Part shown: one piece after another, positions 52,501 to 63,627 of the stretch | Numbering within the stretch: the stretch's first letter is position 1 | Layout: each line of letters starts with the position of its first letter | Source: Trichostrongylus colubriformis | Taxonomy: Eukaryota; Nematoda; Chromadorea; Rhabditida; Trichostrongylidae | NCBI GenBank assembly: GCA_963978905.1 | Contig: OZ022258.1 | Coordinates: 52,374,591 to 52,438,590 of the forward strand | DNA: 64,000 bases | Reading direction: 5' to 3' | The notes under the pieces: generated by a model | Told to the model about the DNA's origin: nothing | Databases searched by the model: none | The model's input: the letters and a program-made list of their open reading frames with translations, nothing else | Made by a program: the position numbers and the translations under genes

Positions 52501-54417
52501 TTCTCGGAATAGTCTCATCAGAATAATTGATTACACGATTGTACTAGCACGCGTCCGACAACAAAACATAGGGACAAACAGAAGACGCTGCAGGGTAGAA
52601 AATATTGACCCGAAAATCTGTGATTCTTAAAAGTACACGAAAAACCTCCATGGGTACTAACACTTGTAAGGAAGGTAACTTCAAATGTTAGTGGTTTTTT
52701 TTCTGGAAATAGGTACGGCTTTTCACTGGATTCTTTTGTGTGGTGTATATTTTCGCTTTTCTTCAATTTTTTTTCGAGTTGCAGCTCAAGAAGGGAGTGA
52801 ATGATGTAATAGTTGGCCTAGAAGCCACGCTACGCACTCAGAATTGATGCAGTTACTGGGAATGCCATGTTACGCTTGTATTATTCATATGAACAATCCT
52901 ATTCGGTCCTAACCAACATTCCATACGGCTTGATCTCTGGGAAAAATGTAAAAGAGACAGAGGCGATTAAGAAACAAAGTAATTTCGTATTAATCAGTCC
53001 TTTTTAGAATGCGTCACGCATTAGAAAAATTCGGAGAGCGTTCTAAATATTAGGTAGTCTGAAAAGTCTTTCGTTTTTTTTTAAATACCGCTTTTTCCCT
53101 CAAAACTGCTATCCACAAAATTTCTTCTGTACATATTTATGTAGTACAAGTCCACACGCATCTATAGGTATTGTTGTCTTCCATCTCCCGGATAACCCTT
53201 TTCGGCAAAATAAAAATATCAAGAGACACTTCATTTTCAATTCCAATTTTTTTTCTTTGAATGGCGTTAGACAGGGAAAGGAAAAGGTGATAATCCGATG
53301 GAGCAAGATCAGGGCTATAAGGCAGCAATTTTTATCCAAGCTCGAGAATTTTTTAAAAGAAAAAATTTAAAAATTTTTTTATCACTAGTGAAAAAATGAC
53401 TCGCCAAAAAATTCTCGAGCTTGGATAAAAATTGCTGCCCCGTCCATCTTATAGCCCTGAGCTTGTTCCATCGGATTATCACCTCTTCCTCTCCCTGTCT
53501 AACGCCATTCAGAGAAAATTTCTTTTATAATTTTTGTATTGAAAATGAGGTTGACCTTTGATATGTTTATTTTGCCGGAAAAGGTTATCCGAAAGATGGA
53601 AGACAATAGTACCTATAGATGCGTGTGAACTTGTACTACATGTGTATGTACAGAAGAAATTTTGTGGATAGCAGTTTGGAGGGAAAAAGCGGTATTTGAA
53701 AATACGAAAAAACTTTTTAGACTACCCAATATCTGAGTGAGGTTCCTTCTCGAAAAGCAAAAAACAGAAAAGAGTTGTTCATATGAATTGAAAAAAAAAA
53801 GTAATAGAATCACCATTATTTTATCGTAATCGAAAAAGCACACAGTAAATAAAAATATGCAAGGTAACAAAGTTGTAAGCTATCAAAGGTAACCAGTTTC
53901 TATGAGGCTCTGACCCCACCCCCCTCCCCCAAGTTGTACTGGTTTTCACAAAAGAAACTCACGAAAAGTCACAAAGAGATGAAAATTATCACCAGTCAGA
54001 TATTTTTTAATGAATTTTTTTGAAAAATTTAGAGGGAAATTATTTTAACTGTGATCTACTATTCCTAGAAAATTTGAAGGAAAATTATTTTGACTGTGAA
54101 CTACTATTTCTGAAGTCCCCAAACCTTGGTCACTACAAACTACAAAATTACTTTGACGCTTTGACTGTATTGTACAATGTTCAATTTGTAAATATTCTTT
54201 TTAGTAATTTTTTGAAAACTTTGACGTACTTGATCAAAATCCACACCATGATGTTGCCAGTAGAGCCGATGAGTACACAGCATGGCATATAAATAAGATA
54301 GAGTCGTTGGAATATGGTCTCCGACACTTCCATTGGAGCCGTTTCGACACTAAGTGTTTGTGGGAAGCTAAAATCGAATGAAGAGCCTGGAACCACGACG
54401 GATGCCGATATATTCAT
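40333..54417 (-). CDS. Rhodopsin-family GPCR, peptide-receptor type, probably damaged at TM3
   Basis: Exons: 54223-54417 (N-terminus, TM1), 47435-47561 (TM2), 47418 downward (start of TM3), 43988-44129 (TM4), 43750-43832 (TM5), 42418-42522 (ICL3), 41424-41541 (TM6), 40333-40541 (TM7, tail). Joins TM1-TM2, TM4-TM5, TM5-ICL3, ICL3-TM6 and TM6-TM7 are all in phase. Seven hydrophobic segments are expected; six are complete. The TM6/TM7 text (RSLMVVTWVFIMLNMPNYIY; LLYTHHAVLFYLYIF) resembles invertebrate FMRFamide/peptide receptors, but I cannot name the subtype. TM3 ends in a stop and a transposon, and no DRY motif was found. It is either a pseudogene/null allele or an assembly problem. Intron 1 is about 6.7 kb. 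Confidence 0.8.
40572..40796. mobile_element. Family-B MITE, diverged copy
   Basis: GGGTGTATGTCATTAGGACA mirrored by TGTCCTAATGACATACACCC; internal GAAGCGATTACGC and GCGCACAGCTCGCACC match family B. Lies just beyond the acceptor of the TM7 exon. Confidence 0.6.
41424..41541 (-). CDS. GPCR exon for TM6
   Basis: Acceptor GGCTTGAG|ATACAC; frame YTDVQLTRSLMVVTWVFIML then NMPNYIYRMATNIFGLDNQ, ending at GTGAGT. The basic/threonine start, W and P are placed as in class A TM6. The nearer acceptor TTTTAG at 41551 would break the frame. Confidence 0.82.
41745..41920. repeat. 88-bp tandem duplication
   Basis: CGAGGG(C)ACTACCACTCCGG begins two units 88 bp apart (41745, 41833), each with GAGGATATGCACACGA and CGCAGGAGTCTCC. 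Intronic in the GPCR gene. Confidence 0.75.
42418..42522 (-). CDS. GPCR exon for intracellular loop 3
   Basis: Acceptor CTTCAG|GAAATATCC; frame RKYPGSPTVSFHTPDAEAPL and SATSVQSQTLRSYTR, Ser/Thr-rich as expected of ICL3. Both ends are in phase with the TM5 and TM6 exons. The donor is GTTGGT (weak). Confidence 0.7.
43750..44129 (-). CDS. GPCR exons for TM4-ECL2 and TM5
   Basis: Exon 43988-44129: ACAQVIVLIIIAMIFNSWIL (TM4), then an ECL2 with the conserved Cys (RGVCDIDPDFDKVYHV). Exon 43750-43832: TIICMLVPSLIIFTSNVFVI (TM5, with the TM5 proline) and YKLNAHI. Both start after consensus acceptors and end at GTGAGT and GTAAGA. The TM4 exon needs one base from upstream to form its first codon (R). 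Confidence 0.82.
44853..45029 (+). CDS. Possible exon or relic inside a GPCR intron, unknown
   Basis: An ATG-started frame (MSMKKKESFATDQHN... ELVHFAAEIPELQSYQIVL...LLNGGRS) runs to a donor-like G|GTAAAT. The composition looks protein-coding, but no partner exon or family is recognised. It may be a transposon remnant. Confidence 0.25.
45655..45860 (+). repeat. Family-E dispersed repeat, copy 3
   Basis: CGCCTCCTCTGCATCACTAG core, ends CAACGCGAGTTTTGTTGTCG. Located in a GPCR intron. Confidence 0.5.
46300..47342. mobile_element. Inverted-repeat (fold-back) element abutting the GPCR TM3 exon
   Basis: Left arm about 46300-46600 and right arm about 47060-47342 are mirror images (TCATATATCATTCG, GCCGACATTTAGGC, GAAGAGGTAGGTCCAGC, CCGGCAATCAATTGA). 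The right end is GTTACTTATGGAATGACCCAATA, a Tc1/mariner-like terminus at a TA; the left terminus is diverged. A 61-codon open frame (46891-47076) in the spacer has no recognised function. Confidence 0.72.
47342..47418 (-). pseudogene. GPCR TM3 exon, truncated
   Basis: After AACTTTTCAG at 47419 the phase-0 frame reads LFFEIIVYSGISTWLTTQLH and stops (TAG). YSGISTWLTT matches the start of TM3 in peptide receptors, where the motif usually runs on to the DR(Y/F) arginine. Instead the frame ends and the terminal repeat of a 1-kb inverted-repeat element starts about 14 nt later. The rest of TM3 and ICL2 was not found between 44.1 and 46.3 kb. Confidence 0.6.
47435..47561 (-). CDS. GPCR exon 2: ICL1 and TM2
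   Basis: From TTTCAG|AAGCAACC the frame reads SNRMLSRLPTNTYLLCLAAM then SSLFLCTLFVFWLEE, a TM2 with the usual NTYLL-LA start. It ends TTTGAG|GTACAT in phase 0. The possible next acceptor is only 17 nt away, far below normal nematode intron size. Confidence 0.8.
47712..47905 (-). mobile_element. 5'-truncated SINE copy
   Basis: Matches the body and tail of the SINE (minus orientation; plus strand GGCGTTAATCAATC... to ...GACGAGTCTGGAACCAATTC) but lacks the tRNA-like head, as expected of incomplete reverse transcription. Lies in GPCR intron 1, next to the TM2 exon. Confidence 0.65.
49676..50956 (-). mobile_element. maT-type (DD37D) Tc1/mariner element with broken transposase
   Basis: TIRs CAGGGTGGCGAATAA...ACGTGCGC at both ends with TA; 1281 bp. 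Minus strand: HTH part 50250-50840 (GPHAIAQLAEGGMKSLAVSS..., GRKRTVNTQQVFEIIKKRA, then DGKIFTAE with the first D), and, after a frameshift near 50245, catalytic part 49757-50245 (FIFQKDKTQAYGAKTT ... WPAISQNLNPLD). I count 37 residues between the last two aspartates. The SLMVWGG motif straddles the frameshift. Lies in GPCR intron 1. Confidence 0.87.
51650..51875. mobile_element. Family-B MITE, copy 3
   Basis: GGTATGTACCCTTACGTCAG / CTAACATAAGGGTACACA ends; interior aligns with copy 1. Confidence 0.7.
52985..53020 (-). mobile_element. SINE-like 3' fragment
   Basis: CGTATTAATCAGTCC...GAATGCGTCACGCAT resembles the SINE 3' part; very short. Confidence 0.3.
53050..53729. mobile_element. Palindromic mariner derivative: two 3' ends head to head
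   Basis: TTAGGTAGTCTGAAAAG at 53050 and its mirror ...AGACTACCCAA at 53729 with TA. The arms (about 300 bp each) are complementary almost throughout. Both arms encode the mariner C-terminus outward to inward: minus strand 53137-53328 reads [18 protein letters not shown], and the plus strand near 53420-53520 carries the same segment. A short AT-rich spacer (about 53350-53410) joins them. No 5' half exists. Confidence 0.85.
54223..54417 (-). CDS. GPCR exon 1: extracellular N-terminus and TM1
   Basis: ATG at 54415-54417. The N-terminus starts MNISA, with an N-glycosylation sequon at residue 2. After about 37 residues comes TM1, LYLIYMPCCVLIGSTGNIMV, with the GN pair typical of TM1 in class A receptors. 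The exon ends ATCAA|GTACGT with two bases over, which combine with the first base of the TM2 exon to give Lys. Confidence 0.82.
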
Positions 54418-55202
54418 CGTGATGACGACAATGGCAACAGCGCCACGACAACGAAGAGATGAGACTCATGAAGGGGCGGGCGATGGCGTGAGAGGGAGTT
54501 CTAATGTACTGGACACACGCAGGCTTATTCACACGTGGCTATTGGCAGTAAAGACTCGCCTGGTCGCATTTCACTTGCCAATGAACTGAACACAACAACG
54601 CGATATTATGGGAGTCGTGTGAGAGTACAACGACTAATCCTCACGTGCGCAAAACAGCCGGCGTCCTTATTCGACTGGGACTCAGGCTTTTACGCACACA
54701 AGGAAGTCTATGAGGGCAGTCATGCAGAAAAGTGGTTATAAGGTGGTAAGTTCCCAGAAACTCGGTTCTCAACAGGAAAAGATTTCTGACAAAACTTCTT
54801 AGAAGCGTTTTGCCCCCTGAGAGCAAAACTCTGTTATAGGACCCATTATCCAGTTGTTTTTGCCATACAAAGTTGAATAAATATCAAGCTTTTCGTGGTG
54901 TTTTATGATGATCAAGAAACCACGTACGATTGGGGGCGTGGCGGGATCAAGTACGTGGGAAAGAAAGCACTGGTGGTTCAGTACGAGGAGCGGATATAGG
55001 TAAATTGAGAATGTCCGGACACAGACAGGGTGTGCCACATCATTATTCATCCCGACCTGATCTTCTATAAGACGATGAAGAAATTAGAGAGCGAAAATCC
55101 GCCAACATTTTTATGAAATCAATCAAACGAATTGAAACTGAACTAAAAATAAACCCATAAGTATGCAAATAGACGAGCAGGTAATAAAATTACACAAGTA
55201 AA

Positions 55203-55393
55203 TCACACAAGAAATGGGTGGGGTCGTTTGGGGCAGGGTTTCGGCAAGAATGTCAGGTTATATACTACGAGGCACAGCGAAACACCCATGATCATGTTTA
55301 AGAGGAAGATGATGTCGGGTGTAGTATCCCAAAAAAGGCTACAAATAGGAATCACAGCAACTTCTAACAAATATTCATTGAACTGAGGGTGAG
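55203..55393 (-). CDS. Possible terminal exon with one TM helix, unknown
   Basis: After CACCCTCAG the frame FNEYLLEVAVIPICSLFWD... continues through a hydrophobic IIFLLNMIMGVSLCLVVYN to a stop at 55203. It could be the last exon of a membrane protein, but no upstream exon or poly(A) signal was identified. Confidence 0.2.
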
Positions 55394-55543
55394 AACGGAA
55401 ACCATGAGACATTGTTACTGTATGAGAACGGGAGGAGCAATTCAGGCAAATGGGCGGAGTAAGTCGCTAAGGTACAACGCAGCTGATAAGTTGTAATCGA
55501 AACGGGAAAAAAGAACCGATTCTGCAATGAAAACGTCCAGAAA

Positions 55544-55879
55544 ATGCATGGAACTTCGATTGGTAGGCGTTCAGCCAATGACATGTTTACGGAAACCATA
55601 ACAAATGATGTAATGCATACTGGGGAGACTTCCTTTGCAACTCAAAGGCTGCTGCCAGAGATGATGAAGCCACTTAAAGCTGTTATATGGCAATCAAGTG
55701 CGGAAAAAATTGCGAAGCCCATGGTTGATAGGTTCACTCTTTGGAAGCACTGTAAAGAGGACAGCTTGGAAATGATGCATCTACATTTCACGATGAAACA
55801 ACTCAAAAGCAGTGACGGGAGTTCTTCGAGGGGATATGGAAACTGGTTTCCAAATATGATATTCGAAATGCTTACATAG
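55544..55879 (+). CDS. Hypothetical 111-codon ORF
   Basis: Single open frame from ATG to TAG (starts MHGTSIGRRSAND, ends NWFPNMIFEMLT). No signal peptide, TM helix or known motif. The opposite strand is also open over 55642-56025, so chance is possible. Confidence 0.2.
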   Translation: MHGTSIGRRSANDMFTETITNDVMHTGETSFATQRLLPEMMKPLKAVIWQSSAEKIAKPMVDRFTLWKHCKEDSLEMMHLHFTMKQLKSSDGSSSRGYGNWFPNMIFEMLT

Positions 55880-56665
55880 TTGCGAAAAAGAATAAAAATT
55901 GAAATGAAATGGTCAAAAACCCGAGAATAGAAATTCTCTTCCCATCTCTGTAGAAAAGGGCGGGCTGAGTCAATAGAGGGGCGGGCACGGTTAAACATGA
56001 GGTAGATGTTGAAAAGGTGTCTCATCCAAAGCTCAGAAAGTTCCTTTCACTGGGAAATCCACCACATGCAGTCTTCTATACCCCTAGCTTTTATTCAGGT
56101 GACTCGTTCTTACTATTACTATTATTATATACTATTATATTCCTTACTATTACTCCGTCCATACTATTACTATTATTGTATGAATAACAAATTCAGGTCT
56201 AGTTGCTATATCCATTTTGGGGTCTCCTAAAATTACTCTATTGACTAGAATAAAATATGAAACACGTGTTTCGTGCTCATGCAGACGACTTTTTTTACTG
56301 TTGGTCTCCTCCAAACCGAAGCTTCCCATTTTTATGCGTTTTTCGTTTTTCGAAATTGAAAAATGCTTCCATTGATCTCATGACGTTTACTGGCAGACAC
56401 CTATTCCCTCTGGTAGCTGTGGATGTGCATGTTTTGAAACAACAAGAACGAACAATGAAATTAATTGTCACTTCCTCTGCCAAATTATACGCCGTCTGAA
56501 TAGTCTATGAATGCCCGTCATTAATTGGGCTCTCTTATTATGGTTGCAACTTATTCGATTGTTTTGCTCGAATCTGCCCAGTCTGTAAAAACTCCTTTAA
56601 GGTGGGGCAAAAACTGGCTTTATTTTAATTACTTCCACGTACTTCCAAACATGCTTTGTATTATA

Positions 56666-57173
56666 CAGTAGCGCTCAAAAGTCTTCGGCGAAATGGTCTC
56701 TCACTTGGGTTTTTTCACTTGTAACTTTTTTGCAACTGCACCGATTTAAGAGAAATTTTAGTATGTTGTACTTGGAGACACTGCATACTTAATATACTAT
56801 TTTGGCGCGCAACGGTGTAGGTTACGTGGTTATATGAAATTTTTTAATTTTGGCATGCCATCGCTATGCCGTCCCGCTGTGCCGCTGTCATCAAAAGTCG
56901 TGGTTTTTCTACAAAATATTAATGTTCTCTGAGGCTTGCTCTTTTTGTTTTTGTATAGAAAGCCGTTTTTCTTGAACAAGCCTCTTACTTTTTTTTGGGT
57001 GGTCTTGTAGTAAATTCTTGTAAAAAATCATGAAAAGTGGCAAGCGGCGCTCAAGTAGAAGGAAATGTTGACGATAGGTTCAGGCACCACATATTAAAAT
57101 TTTGTCAAATTTGGTCAAGTAGAAAAAAAGTTATGACAAAAAAGTTTTGGCCGAAGATTTTTGAGCGCTACTG
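56666..57173. mobile_element. Family-C Tc1-type MITE, copy 2
   Basis: TIRs CAGTAGCGCTCAAAAGTCTT / TTTTTGAGCGCTACTG with TA flanks; 508 bp, near-identical length to copy 1. Confidence 0.78.
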
Positions 57174-58757
57174 TAGGTATATTTCGACAATCCAGTCCCA
57201 CCACACAATTATAGAAATTTCTACAAGCTTTCTTATGGGACTGGAGAGGAGGAAAGGGTCATCAGAAAAGGGAGCCATCTTCTGTTAGTTCTGCTCTTTA
57301 GAATTGGGATTACTATTAGGATTTAGTGAGGGTTAAAACGAGCAAAAGAAAAGAAAACAAAACAAACTAGTTGCAAGATGACCGACAAAAAAAACTAAAA
57401 GAGGTGAGTACGTAATTGAATAAAGCATGCATGAAATGGCTGACGATAGAGGGAAGGCTGGTGAAGTGGAGTGGGAGCGAAAGGCTGAGTTATGAATTAT
57501 GAAGGGATGAATAACGGAGCCCATGCAAACCGTATGTTAAGGTGCCTAAGTGCCAAAGACCGCCGTAACCGTTCACGCTATCACAAGATCGAATCAATCC
57601 CGGGAGAAAAAGAATGGCAGTTTTTAGGTGCCGGCATTTTTTAAATTAACGTCGCTGGTATAATTAGTATTGGTGAGTACTTAAAGTGACTAGGGATGCA
57701 GCACCATGCTACCACCAACACATAACAAGTGCATGGCTTATCCACATCTTTTCATATGAAATATTGTAGGCCTTGTGGCAGATAAAATTATATTTTGCCA
57801 AAATTTGGACTTGCTGCACTAGGTTTGAAGTCCGAGCTGCAGACGAAAGATTCAGAAACTTGAAAATTATTCTGTTTATAGTGAACCAATTCAGGTACAC
57901 TTTTGAAAGCACAGCATGCTACGAGTGCAGAGTAGCGTATCGTAAATACTTTACTAGTCTAAATTATACATTCTAACACTCAAATTTTTACACTAAAACG
58001 ACATCTGCCGACGCCACGTGCTGTCAAGACTATGAGGTGGCTATGATGCCGTATCAAGATTGATGTTCTCAAGGGGATAGGCTCGCGGGGGCATGAAAAG
58101 GTATTGAGCCTCACATGACAACCGTCTGCTCACCATTCGTTTTCAACCACCACTGGTGAATGTGTTATTTTGAAAAATGAGAAGGGTGGAAGACTTCCCA
58201 GGGGACAACACGCATACGGAGCATGGAGCAGCCAACGCCAGATTGGCACCCTTTTGAGCTTCAACGAAGCTTCTCTTCTTCACAAAAGGAATGCCCATGA
58301 CGGATAGTTGTAAACAGGAACCGACGGCTCATTTACGTGTATTGCGACAACACGACGAAGAAGCTCAGTCGAGCGAAGTGATGTTATTAAAAACGAAAAG
58401 GTCTGCCATGTCCGGCTTAGAAAGCTAAGCTCATGCTTAGGCTTTCTTCCTTAATGTACAGTGATGGCATTCTACGGATATATGACGTGATCTCCAGTGA
58501 TAAACGAGCCAGCATATTCTTAAAATATCATGACAGATTTAAGGCGGAGAGTGCTCTGCCGGATTTTAACGAAGAAGTTAAGTCAAAATAAGCATTAAAA
58601 AATTTTATAATGCAAAAATAGACTGAACAGGAAAGGTTGAAAGTACTTTTTGCAGCAACCAATCATTGCGAAAAGGAAAACCACTGGACAATGATATATC
58701 GTGAACTTTCGACGGAAGCTCCTATGATTTTCAATGGGCGGGAATTCTACTATAGTA

Positions 58758-59258
58758 CAGGGGTTCCAAAAAAATAATTTTTTCTCCTCCACTTTCAACC
58801 CTATTTTAGTCGAAGTTCAGCAGATCAGCCTTCTGCAAGAACAGGATCGGAGCTTATTTAGAGTGAACATGATGTGTCATCTCAACACGGGAAAATCCGA
58901 GATTTCGTCACCCTCTTTCACAACCTCACTGAGGTCCGCTCAATCCGAGTACCTGAGAGGATTCATACTGGCGGATGTCCTTGAACAATCCGTTTTCTTC
59001 GGGTTTTCAACACCCTTCTTTCCAAGGGCCAGAACGTGCCTCTATCACTGCAACCCCTACGGAGGCAGCTTTGAGGCATGAAAAATGACTTTTTGGATCA
59101 CAACATCGTTGTCCAAGCAGGAAGGGTCAGTTCTCAGGAAGCATCCACGAGAGACCTCCCACGGAAGCCCAACATTTTTATCTCTTTCGTTATGCTCTGT
59201 CTTGCACAATTGGTGGATCTCACCTGTGAACAAAATTACTCTTTTTTGGCACCCCCTG
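58758..59258. mobile_element. Tc1-type non-autonomous element
   Basis: CAGGGGTTCCAAAAAAATAAT at 58758 and ATTACTCTTTTTTGGCACCCCCTG at 59258 form imperfect TIRs; TA at both ends. 501 bp. No transposase recognised. Confidence 0.68.
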
Positions 59259-59607
59259 TAGTTAGGGAGTGAGAGACGCCATAGCTCCTTCTGAGATCCT
59301 CCTGGATCGCATTCACACCTGGCAGGTCTTTTACTGGTGTCGAAAAGATATGAGTCAGTTAAACTGCAGAAAAAAGTGTATGAAGGTGGGCAGGCCCACA
59401 ACAACTCCAGTGGTAACTACCCTCTCGAAAGGGATGTGTACACCGATAATGAGCGCGCAATGGTCGGTGCGAATCCGCTCACACGCTGAGCTGAGCACAT
59501 ATGCTGTGTGCAATGGAATGCTTCAGGGAGAACAAGGATTGGAGCTTAAAGTGTCTACATTAATTGTTTTTATGAGGCTTGATCAGAAGAGGAACACGGG
59601 AGATATT

Positions 59608-60028
59608 GAAGGAATCGTCCACAAAAATGAGTTTCTTTGTTACCCATATTTTTATGTTGTCTTTGCCTAATAAGGGCGGCATGCAAAGTTTCACGCGAAA
59701 AAGTGAGAGTTCGCCTAAGATACAGCTCTCCTAATTCCCGGCAGGGTGGGCGGGGGCTGCGAGTAAAAGCCCCGTCCCGTCTGCGCCGCGGTTGAGAACG
59801 AAGAGTGGGATTGTTCAAGTGACTTTCTGTTCCTACAAGCGTCTCCGTCCGCGGCGGACTATGGGTGGGCACTTGCTCAGAGGTCCCGCCCGCCCGGCCG
59901 AGACTTTGTGGTGCTGTTATCTTAGCCGGATCCACATTTTTGCGTAAAACTTTGCTTGCGGCCCACATTAGGCAAATACAACATAAATATATGGCAACAG
60001 GAAAACTCATTTTCACGTGGAAGATCTC
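59608..60028. mobile_element. Family-A MITE, copy 3
   Basis: GAAGGAATCGTCC...TTACCCATATTTTTATGTTG on the left, mirrored right end ...CTCATTTTCACGTGGAAGAT. Same architecture as 7581-8007. Confidence 0.72.
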
Positions 60029-60039
60029 TTTATGCAACA

Positions 60040-62190
60040 AAATACTAAAATTCGTGATTCATTCAATTCGTATTACATTTTGTTTTTGGTATTCTTCATT
60101 TTGCTCTCTTCCTCCTTATTTTATTTAATAAGAATCGACATCAGCCTAGTCAGAGTAGACATAGACATTACAGGAAGTGGAATCATGACATAATCTAAAT
60201 TTTTTGATGGAGAATAATTCATATCTGCAGATTTACTTCTTCCTCAAATGTGGTCAACAAGACGCGACATATATGTATGTAGATGTTTCCTGTTTATGAC
60301 TAGCGTGAGAAAATATTCAAATTCGACTGAATCGGCAATTTCTAATGGCTCCAGTCAACAACGATGCCAGTCAACCATAACCTAATCGCTGCATGAATAT
60401 ATATTTCCCACGCATTTTTAATGACTCCGTATGTTCCCATGACTGTCCCTATAAAGCATTCTTAGGCATTAATATAGTAATATATAGGTGTGATGTGAGT
60501 AATAAAAGGGGAAGCTGTTGATGACTTATAGTGTCAAAAATATGAAGGCAAACACGAAAGGGGCAGCAACTAAGTGACGCTGCAATTAGGATCATGGTGC
60601 CTGGGCTGTTAGTATTCAAGCTCATTCGATAGAACCAAGCCTTTCATATTTCAGAGCTCGTCAGGTAACAATGTAGCAGAATTTGATTATGAAAACGCCG
60701 ATATGCTTCACTTTATATAGTTTAAATCATTTTGTTACCATGCTTATTTGCTATGGAGGATGGCATGTCGTCCAGGGGACGTACCAGTAAATAAGCAAAC
60801 AGGTGTGCGTGTTCCAACTAGTTAAAGTGCAGGCCAAAAAAAATCTATGCGATCCTGTTTGGAAACCCAAATAGTAGCACATCCGAGGTAGTGTTAATCA
60901 ATATCCCATGGTTTTTCAATGCATCACCTAGTCACGCTTGGAATCCCCACAGAAATAGAAATGTCGGATTCAACCATGGCGCAAGTAAAATGAAACCTGG
61001 AACCAGCCCAAATTTTACTTCCGCCATGGGTGAATCTTTCTTAGAGTTTCTTTCTTCAAAGTGCCAAGGACCACTCAGGATTTTGAATTATAGGCATATC
61101 GTCATGGCACGGGAACGGTAACCTAGCTGTTCAACCAGAAGAGATAGCTATGAACTAGATTAGGACTGAATTGAAAATTGAAGACATGATTGAAATGTTG
61201 AAAAAGGCGGCCGATTGCCTAAGATATTTAGAAAATAGCCCGGAGGGAAAGAAAGCACTGAAGTCTAAAAACGTAAAGTCGAGCGAATGGAGCTAACCGA
61301 AGTATGTAAGTACTTTCATACTTTGAAGTCTGATTCTTTCCGGCGGAAATTCAGAAATGAGAAGAAGACATGTGCGGAGGACCCTTTGTAATAACGCGCC
61401 TGACTTTTTCCAAATCGTTTGGGGGACAACGAACGAAAATGTTAGGAAAAAATACGCAAAAATGACATGAAGATCTTTGTTCACTAATGACAGGCATTCG
61501 ACACTCTATGAGAACCTGCTGTCAACGATATGCGACTTCACGTAACAGCTGCTGTTTGGAGGAAAATCGGCGTCAAAGATTGAATGAAAATTCCCACAGG
61601 GAAACAACTCTGGAACAACTGTTTGCCTTCAAAAAAATTGTGCGCAAAAATTTTCTTCGTCACACAAATTTTTATCTTATATTATATTTGCTTTCTAAAG
61701 GCTGCATGCAAAGTATCATGCGATACTCAAAAACTCAATTGAAATAGGGCTTTCCAAAGTGACGGCCGACGAGGTGGGGCGTCCGAGTGGGATTAGACGC
61801 CGGAGAGCTGAGAGCAAAAAGGCGGCAGTCACGTGGTCAGGTACACAGAGTGAAAAGCAAACACACATTGGAAGCAAAAATTTGACTAAAATTCGACTAA
61901 AAACATTTAACTAAAAAATTTGACTTTGACGGCCGCTGGCAGCTGTCCAGGTGTGTAATGGGAAAGGTAGCGACGATTCAGAAGAGTTACTCTTTTCCCA
62001 GCTTTTTGATTTGGATTAAGGGAATTTCTTGGTTTTTTTTTCCTGTTCCTGCTCATATACTGTATCCACTTAAGTGATTCTAATAGGAATTAAAATCATG
62101 AATTTCCGTGGACGATTTCGTTGAAAAAGGAAATTCTCAGGACGGCATGTTTGGCACGACGTAATTCTTATGAAGTAGGTGGGCAAAATG
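60040..62190. other. No gene recognised
   Basis: AT-rich DNA. One short plus-strand frame near 61165-61295 (TELKIEDMIEMLKKAADCLR, stop after SSEWS), preceded by a TTAG acceptor-like site, looks protein-like but has no partner exon. A family-A-like fragment lies at 61670-61745. Confidence 0.4.
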
Positions 62191-62192
62191 TA

Positions 62193-62640
62193 TTAGGTTG
62201 AACAGTAAGTACGTTTGGTTTATGTTATTTCCTTTTGTTTTGTAGCAGTTCGTTTGCCATTCGACGAAATGCATATTAATATTCAATAGAGTTTTTTCCT
62301 GCTCAAAACAATTCTTTGTTTTTTAATCCTTCAATTATTTTGTATTTCCGAAGTTCGGAAAACTCGGAACCGTAGTATCCACGAGAAAAGGCTTTGCACT
62401 TTTGGCATCGCCCTTCTTTGCTTATTGCCGAGGTAAAAACTGCTAAAGCTGCTCAGTACATGCTCAACGTCTACTGAAAAGGCTATGTTATAGGCGCAAC
62501 ACAAAAATGGCTCGCAAAATGAAAAATTGGTTTAACCCGACCCTTGGGCGAAAACCCTTAGAGTCCCATAATGCCAAAGTCGCCATTTTTGAACTTTGCA
62601 AAGTATCGCACTTTTGTGCTACGCACAACTAAATTACATT
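62193..62640 (+). mobile_element. Truncated mariner, 5' end only
   Basis: TTAGGTTGAACAGTAAGTAC terminus at 62193. A degraded plus-strand frame resembles the mariner HTH region (TAKAAQYMLNVY, then after a stop GATQKWLAKMKNWFNPTLGRKPLESH, cf. RWFxKFxxGxFxxxDxPRSGRP). No right TIR or catalytic part. Confidence 0.55.
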
Positions 62641-63208
62641 TTTTTAGTAGAAGTCGCGTATATCGCGAGTGATTTGATGACGAAGGAATAAGGTTCCAGT
62701 TTCCTGAATAATTCGTTGCCTCAAAGATAGATTTAAAAAACAATCAAATTCTCCAAAACACGACTGAAGCGATTTTGTAAGAAGATCTATCGGATACACA
62801 TATAATTTCTGTAGAGCGATGAAAAAAGTTGTGGATCAAAAGAGAACAAAAAACAAAACGAATTTATCGCACAACCCGATATTATATAATAATATAACTG
62901 GGTCCTAGAGCGACACACTCGTCCTGCGTCGCGATTTGGTCGCCTCACATCCAAATGCACACGGCATTCCTCGCTCCCATGAATTTTTGAATGCATACAG
63001 CGACGTGGATCCTTATTTCGAGAGTTAGACATGAAAAAGTCGCATGGAATGTCAGAGCTTGTAGACAACTAGCCACAAATGTTCCAGCCTTTGTCAAAGT
63101 TATAATCCACCTTTTTCGTTCTTTGTGGCAATGCAACGTTTAATGTCTTAGGGATTATCTTTTTCCCTTTCCGTATGCGCTACACATTAGATTCCCATTA
63201 GCAATAAA

Positions 63209-63627
63209 AGGAATCGTCCACGGAAGAATAGTTTTTTGTTGCCCATATGTTTATGTTGTATTTGCCTAATACGGGCCACATGCAAATTTTCACGCAAAAA
63301 AGTGAGAATTTGGTTAGGATACAGCTCCACATATTCGGCTCGGTGCGCGAGTCCGAGTTTGACCCTCTTCCCGTCATCTGCCGTGGTTGGGATTGACGAG
63401 AAGGACTGTTCACGTAACTTTCTGCTTCTACAATGCGTCCCCGATTGCAGCGGGCGACGGGGTGGGCATTTCTTGGAGGCCCCGCACACCTGGCCAAGAT
63501 TTTGTGGTGTTGTATTTTAGCCGGATTCACATTTTTCGCGTATGAAACCTTGCATGCGGCCCACAGTCAAAACAACATAAATATATGGGTCACAGAAAAA
63601 CTCATTTTTCCGTGGACGATTTCCTTA
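63209..63627. mobile_element. Family-A MITE, copy 4
   Basis: AAGGAATCGTCCACGGAAG / TTTTTCCGTGGACGATTTCCTT ends; 419 bp. Confidence 0.75.
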
